From: Lachnospiraceae bacterium UBA3772
Lineage (GTDB): Bacteria > Bacillota > Clostridia > Lachnospirales > Lachnospiraceae
Assembly: GCA_002371025.1 (NCBI GenBank)
Contig: DFFQ01000215.1
Coordinates: forward strand, 1 to 17,757
Direction of reading: 5' to 3'
DNA length: 17,757 nt
Shown here: one piece after another, positions 14,478 through 17,757 of the stretch
How positions within the stretch are numbered: the first letter of the stretch is position 1
How the letters are laid out: each line of letters starts with the position of its first letter
Notes under the pieces: generated by a model
The model's input: only the letters and a program-made list of their open reading frames with translations
Databases searched by the model: none
What the model was told of the DNA's origin: nothing
Program-made: the position numbers and the translations under genes

Positions 14478-17106
14478 CAGTTTTCTCCTTTATCTTACTG
14501 ATTATTTCTTCCGACATTTCAATACCGGCTTTAAGTGCAGCGGAATGTACGTTGGTAAACTGTCTGCTAAACTCCTTTGTAGTCTCCATCACCTCATGAT
14601 AAAACTCATTAGCAGATACCCTTGTTGCCCCAGATCCAAAGATGATCAGCTGTATAAGCCCGTCAGAAGTAGCAACTCTTATATCATAAGAATCTTTATT
14701 CTGATCCGTAAATTTTGCAATATACTGGTCTGCAGTTTCAGCTTCTTTAGTATAGACCACATGGATATTATGATAATCCATTACCTCAGTATAATGACCT
14801 TTTACCTTATATGCATCAAACACCACTATTATTTCTTCATCTTTAATAGCCTGATAATTTGATATCAAATCCAGAAGTTTCGCCCTGGCTCCATCCATAT
14901 TATCTTCCGTTAATACCTTTAATTCAGGCCAGGCATGAATAATATTATAGCCATCCACCAGCAGATATTTTACATTTTTCTTTTTTACAGCAGTTCTCTT
15001 ATAAGTAACCATTGAGCTCTGTCTTTTAAAATGATTATTTGCCTTAAATGGGTCGTCTTTTTTATTTCTGCTTATATTACTTAGTATATCATCAATCTCA
15101 TCTGTCCCTATAGCTTCAAGCCTTTCAGAAAGCGGAATATTCTTTTTATTTTCAACGATCTCACTTTCTTCATCCTTCGATATATCAAAATATTTCTCAA
15201 GTCTTGGATAAATATGCATATACTCATCACTTATATACCAAGGAACAAACATGGCAGCTCCATGGTCTACAAATACAGATCCAGCAGAATCCAGCATATC
15301 ACTGTCAGGATTATAATCAAATTCTTCAATGACCTTGTCCTGATCCTTACATATATCGTACCCATCATACTTAAAACTGATAACTCCGGAACCATGAGTA
15401 TATGTATTTAATTCACTCTGATAATTACCAATCTTTGAAACCGGAGCACGGCCAACAATAGTAACTATATCCTTATCCTGATTTTCAATAACGGCAGTAC
15501 CATTAAACAATTCTATATCAGTAAGTGCACGACCTGCAGCATTTTGAGGCAGATTTATAACGAAACTAAAAAATGGCTCTAATATCACACTTTCAGTTTT
15601 CATAAGACCCTGTCTTACAGCACGAAGAACAGCTTCTCTCATATCCTGTGATTCTGTATGTTTCTTATGAGAACGTCCAGCACATACAGTGATCTTTACA
15701 TCTGTAAGGGGCGCATCTATAAGAACTCCCCTAAGACACGTATTTGAAAGATTTGATAATATATTTTTTTGATAATTGATAGATAATTCATCTGTAGTAA
15801 CATCATTGGAAAGAACGATGCCACTACCCCTTTTTAAAGGTTCTATAAGCACATGGACTTCTGCATAATGTTTAAGTGGTTCATAATGCCCGCATCCATA
15901 AGTAGGATTTACAATTGTCTCTTTATAAAGAACTTTTCCATCTCCAAATGTTACATCTATATTAAACCGCTCACTGATTATCGCTTTAAGGATCTGCAGC
16001 TGGATCTCACCCATAATGCAGACTTCAATTGTCTCATTTTCTTCATTCCAATATAAAGAAAGCAAAGGTTCTTCCTCTTCTAATTCTTTTAATTTAGGAA
16101 AGAAATCTCTTGCCGAAGTACCTTCTGGAAGATTTAATATAAATTTTAATACCGGTTTAATCTTTATCTCGCCCTTATCAAGCATATAGCCAAAGCCCTG
16201 ACCTGCATAAGTTTTAGAAGGTCCCACAAGGGCAACTATATCACCAGCAACGGCCTCTTTTACATTTTCAAATCTGGCGCCATCATAAAGTCTTATCTCA
16301 TTGATTTTTTCATCATCAGAAATAATATCTTTTACAGCTATCTTTCCACCTGTTATCTTAATAAAGGTTAATCTTTTATCCTTATCTCTTGAGATCTTAT
16401 AAGATAAAGCTCCAAAGGTTTCCGGATAATCTTTTTCTTTTATCAGGTCTGCTATTGAATCAGTAAAAAAATCAATGCCCATCTCTTTTAAGGCTGAACC
16501 AAAATAGACTGGGTACATCTCTCTTTTAAGTATAAGATTCCTGATTACATTCTTTGGAATCACCTTTGTTTCAAGGAAGATATTCAATGCCTCTTCAGAA
16601 AGAAGGGCTGCCTCATCATATATTTCTTCATCAGAAGCTGTCATATCAATAAAACCTGAATCAAGTTTTTCATTTAATTCTTCTAAAATTTCTTCTTTAT
16701 TTCTTACAGCCATATCCATCTTATTAACAAAGATAAAACATGGAATATTATATTCCCGAAGAAGATTAAAGAGTGTTCTTGTATGTGCAGTTACTCCATC
16801 AGAAGAAGAAATAAGAAGGACACAGTAATCAAGGACACTTAGAGCTCTTTCTGTTTCCGCAGTAAAGTCCACATGTCCCGGTGTATCTATTATGGTAAAT
16901 TCTATATCTTTATGATTAAAACGGGCAGGTTTAGAATAAATAGTTATACCACGTTTTTTCTCCATGGAATCTGTATCCAAAAAGGCGGTGCCATTATCTA
17001 CCCTGCCAGAATTCTTTATCTTTCCGGTGTATTTTAAAACACTTTCTACAAGAGTTGTCTTTCCTGCATCAACATGAGCAAGAAATCCAATAGTAATCTT
17101 TTTCAT
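14464..17106 (-). CDS. Tet(M)-like translation factor GTPase fused to a Rae1/YacP-type NYN endoribonuclease
   Basis: An 880-residue fusion. Residues 1 to about 640 match the ribosomal-protection/EF-G plan: P-loop AHVDAGKTT (10-18), RGIT switch (52-55), DTPGHVD (74-80), NKMD (128-131), SAL (204-206), then EF-G-like domains II to V. After a charged linker (about 641-710), residues 711-880 resemble Rae1 (YacP): VDGYNIIHAWPELK (717-730), VVFDAYKVKG (761-770), TKEAETAD (786-793), ATSD (812-815), IFGSGATR (822-829). Candidate metal-binding aspartates D718, D764, D793 and D815 are all present. Rae1 of B. subtilis cleaves mRNA at the ribosomal A site, so the fusion could place a GTPase and a nuclease on the same ribosome; this is inference. 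Where Tet(M) has its drug-displacing YSPVS loop, this protein reads GRSHKKHTESQD (477-488), so tetracycline resistance is not supported. ATG 17106 follows AGGGAAG. Confidence 0.9.
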   Translation of the reverse strand: MKKITIGFLAHVDAGKTTLVESVLKYTGKIKNSGRVDNGTAFLDTDSMEKKRGITIYSKPARFNHKDIEFTIIDTPGHVDFTAETERALSVLDYCVLLISSSDGVTAHTRTLFNLLREYNIPCFIFVNKMDMAVRNKEEILEELNEKLDSGFIDMTASDEEIYDEAALLSEEALNIFLETKVIPKNVIRNLILKREMYPVYFGSALKEMGIDFFTDSIADLIKEKDYPETFGALSYKISRDKDKRLTFIKITGGKIAVKDIISDDEKINEIRLYDGARFENVKEAVAGDIVALVGPSKTYAGQGFGYMLDKGEIKIKPVLKFILNLPEGTSARDFFPKLKELEEEEPLLSLYWNEENETIEVCIMGEIQLQILKAIISERFNIDVTFGDGKVLYKETIVNPTYGCGHYEPLKHYAEVHVLIEPLKRGSGIVLSNDVTTDELSINYQKNILSNLSNTCLRGVLIDAPLTDVKITVCAGRSHKKHTESQDMREAVLRAVRQGLMKTESVILEPFFSFVINLPQNAAGRALTDIELFNGTAVIENQDKDIVTIVGRAPVSKIGNYQSELNTYTHGSGVISFKYDGYDICKDQDKVIEEFDYNPDSDMLDSAGSVFVDHGAAMFVPWYISDEYMHIYPRLEKYFDISKDEESEIVENKKNIPLSERLEAIGTDEIDDILSNISRNKKDDPFKANNHFKRQSSMVTYKRTAVKKKNVKYLLVDGYNIIHAWPELKVLTEDNMDGARAKLLDLISNYQAIKDEEIIVVFDAYKVKGHYTEVMDYHNIHVVYTKEAETADQYIAKFTDQNKDSYDIRVATSDGLIQLIIFGSGATRVSANEFYHEVMETTKEFSRQFTNVHSAALKAGIEMSEEIISKIKEKTDGTQ

Positions 17107-17145
17107 ATATCTTCCCTGATTATTTATTTCTTTGACACTTATTTC

Positions 17146-17174
17146 ATTTTAATATAAGAAAAGAAGCATGTAAA
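17146..17174 (-). promoter_or_regulatory. Promoter of the GTPase-nuclease gene, overlapping the mscL terminator
   Basis: TTTACA (17174-17169) and TAAAAT (17151-17146) are 17 bases apart on the minus strand. The -35 box lies in the loop and downstream arm of the mscL terminator hairpin. The leader would be about 33 nt. Confidence 0.65.
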
Positions 17175-17189
17175 TATACATGCTTCTTT
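17160..17189 (-). terminator. Intrinsic terminator of mscL
   Basis: A perfect 13-bp stem (17160-17172 pairing with 17177-17189) around a four-base loop. On the minus strand it reads AAAGAAGCATGTA, the loop, then TACATGCTTCTTT and a T-rich tail. It starts 31 bases after the mscL stop. Confidence 0.9.
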
Positions 17190-17220
17190 AAACATAAGTA
17201 TTGATTTATTATTCTTAATT

Positions 17221-17634
17221 CTACAGATCTGATGTACAATGAGGACACTTAGTCGCATTGATATCAATTTCTGACTGACAGTATGGGCACTTCTTTGTTG
17301 TAGGAGCTGCCTCTTCTTCCTTCTTCTTACCAATAGACATAAGCTTATTTGCTGCTTTAACGATGCAGAAAAGAATAAGAGCCATGATAATAAAGTTGAT
17401 AACAGCTGAAATAAAAGCTCCCCATGTTATATAATTACCAGCAGGACCCCAAGGAATCTCACATTTTCCGCCAATTTCCTTACCACCAATACTATTAAGT
17501 AATGGTGTAATAAAACTGTCTGTAAAAGCAGTTACAAGATCCTTAAATGCAGCACCGATGATAACACCGACAGCCATGCTTATAACGTTGCCCTGAAGTG
17601 CAAATTCTTTAAATTCCTTTAAAAATTTCTTCAT
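17221..17634 (-). CDS. mscL: Large-conductance mechanosensitive channel MscL with C-terminal zinc ribbon
   Basis: Pore-forming membrane channel that opens under membrane tension to release solutes during osmotic downshock; homopentameric in studied members. The N-terminal helix and first membrane segment carry the signature FALQGNVISMAVGVIIGAAF (about 11-30). The second membrane segment is at about 72-94 (GAFISAVINFIIMALILF), followed by VKAANKL. The usual cytosolic helix is replaced by a short KKKEEEAA linker and a four-cysteine zinc ribbon: C116, C119, C130, C133. Total length is 137 residues. The start is ATG 17634, ten bases after AGGGG; an in-frame TTG at 17643 would be one base from that site. 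It stands alone, with its own terminator. The zinc ribbon's role is unknown. Confidence 0.95.
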   Translation of the reverse strand: MKKFLKEFKEFALQGNVISMAVGVIIGAAFKDLVTAFTDSFITPLLNSIGGKEIGGKCEIPWGPAGNYITWGAFISAVINFIIMALILFCIVKAANKLMSIGKKKEEEAAPTTKKCPYCQSEIDINATKCPHCTSDL

Positions 17635-17667
17635 AAAAACCAATCCCCTGTCCTTTAAGATATAAAA

Positions 17668-17688
17668 GCTTTTTTTAAGCTCTAAAAA
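17668..17688 (-). terminator. Weak hairpin after the unidentified gene
   Basis: On the minus strand AGCTT, five A residues, AAGCT, then a short T run. The stem is only five base pairs and T/A rich, so it is a poor but possible terminator between the partial gene and mscL. Confidence 0.3.
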
Positions 17689-17710
17689 CCACTTTAAAAT
17701 GAGGCGTTAA

Positions 17711-17757
17711 TTACTTATTGTAATTTACGATCTTACCGAAGTCAGGCTTAAGTGAAG
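17711..17757 (-). CDS. 3' end of an unidentified gene
   Basis: The minus strand reads in one frame as SLKPDFGKIVNYNK followed by a TAA stop at 17713-17711; only these 14 codons lie in the window. The sequence is too short to assign a family. That it is a coding end rather than chance is supported by codon quality and by the position just upstream of mscL. Confidence 0.45.
   Translation of the reverse strand, partial: SLKPDFGKIVNYNK

Noticed and set aside
14464..17106. Annotation as a tetracycline resistance determinant
   Set aside because: The GTPase half resembles Tet(M), but the drug-displacing domain IV loop is not conserved and the protein carries a nuclease domain, so resistance is not supported.
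17139..17333. 64-codon frame overlapping the end of mscL and the terminator
   Set aside because: It runs through the terminator hairpin and overlaps the zinc-ribbon coding region in another frame; no independent support.

Overview
The window looks like a piece of a low-GC Clostridia chromosome, most likely Lachnospiraceae (Butyrivibrio/Roseburia-like). This rests on AT-rich DNA, strong AGGAGG-type ribosome binding sites, a four-cysteine L28, GerW (YtfJ) beside a DUF2953 protein, and a FakA/Asp23 pair. The genus cannot be fixed by reading alone. Every credible gene is on the minus strand, so transcription runs from high to low coordinates. No rRNA, tRNA, CRISPR array, insertion sequence or phage gene was seen, and no gene-free stretch exceeds about 150 bases.

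From the transcriptional upstream (right) end: the last 14 codons of an unidentified gene (17711-17757); mscL with an added C-terminal zinc ribbon (17221-17634) and a strong terminator; then an 880-residue protein joining a Tet(M)-like ribosomal GTPase to a Rae1/YacP-type NYN nuclease (14464-17106). This is the most unusual gene here. An alpha/beta-hydrolase overlaps its 3' end, followed closely by an OmpR-type response regulator and an intramembrane-type histidine kinase. A terminator (11762-11795) ends that group.

Next is a four-gene ABC module with its own candidate promoter: a MacB/LolD-type ATPase, a large duplicated FtsX-type permease, a membrane-anchored Ig-like surface protein, and a smaller MacB-like permease (6474-11690). 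The adjacent two-component system is a reasonable candidate regulator.

A hairpin and a good promoter separate this from a rhomboid-like membrane protein with no visible catalytic residues and a C-terminal zinc finger. A tight run follows: two unrecognised proteins (473 and 120 aa), a DUF2953 (YtfI-like) protein and GerW. The left end is housekeeping: rpmB with its own promoter and a bidirectional terminator, then asp23 and fakA (incorporation of exogenous fatty acids), the latter cut by the window edge.

Five predicted starts were moved from the longest frame to a start with a better-placed ribosome binding site (mscL, rhomboid-like protein, surface protein, small permease) or set at a non-ATG codon (fakA TTG). 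All functional statements come from motif recognition by eye; no database search was run.
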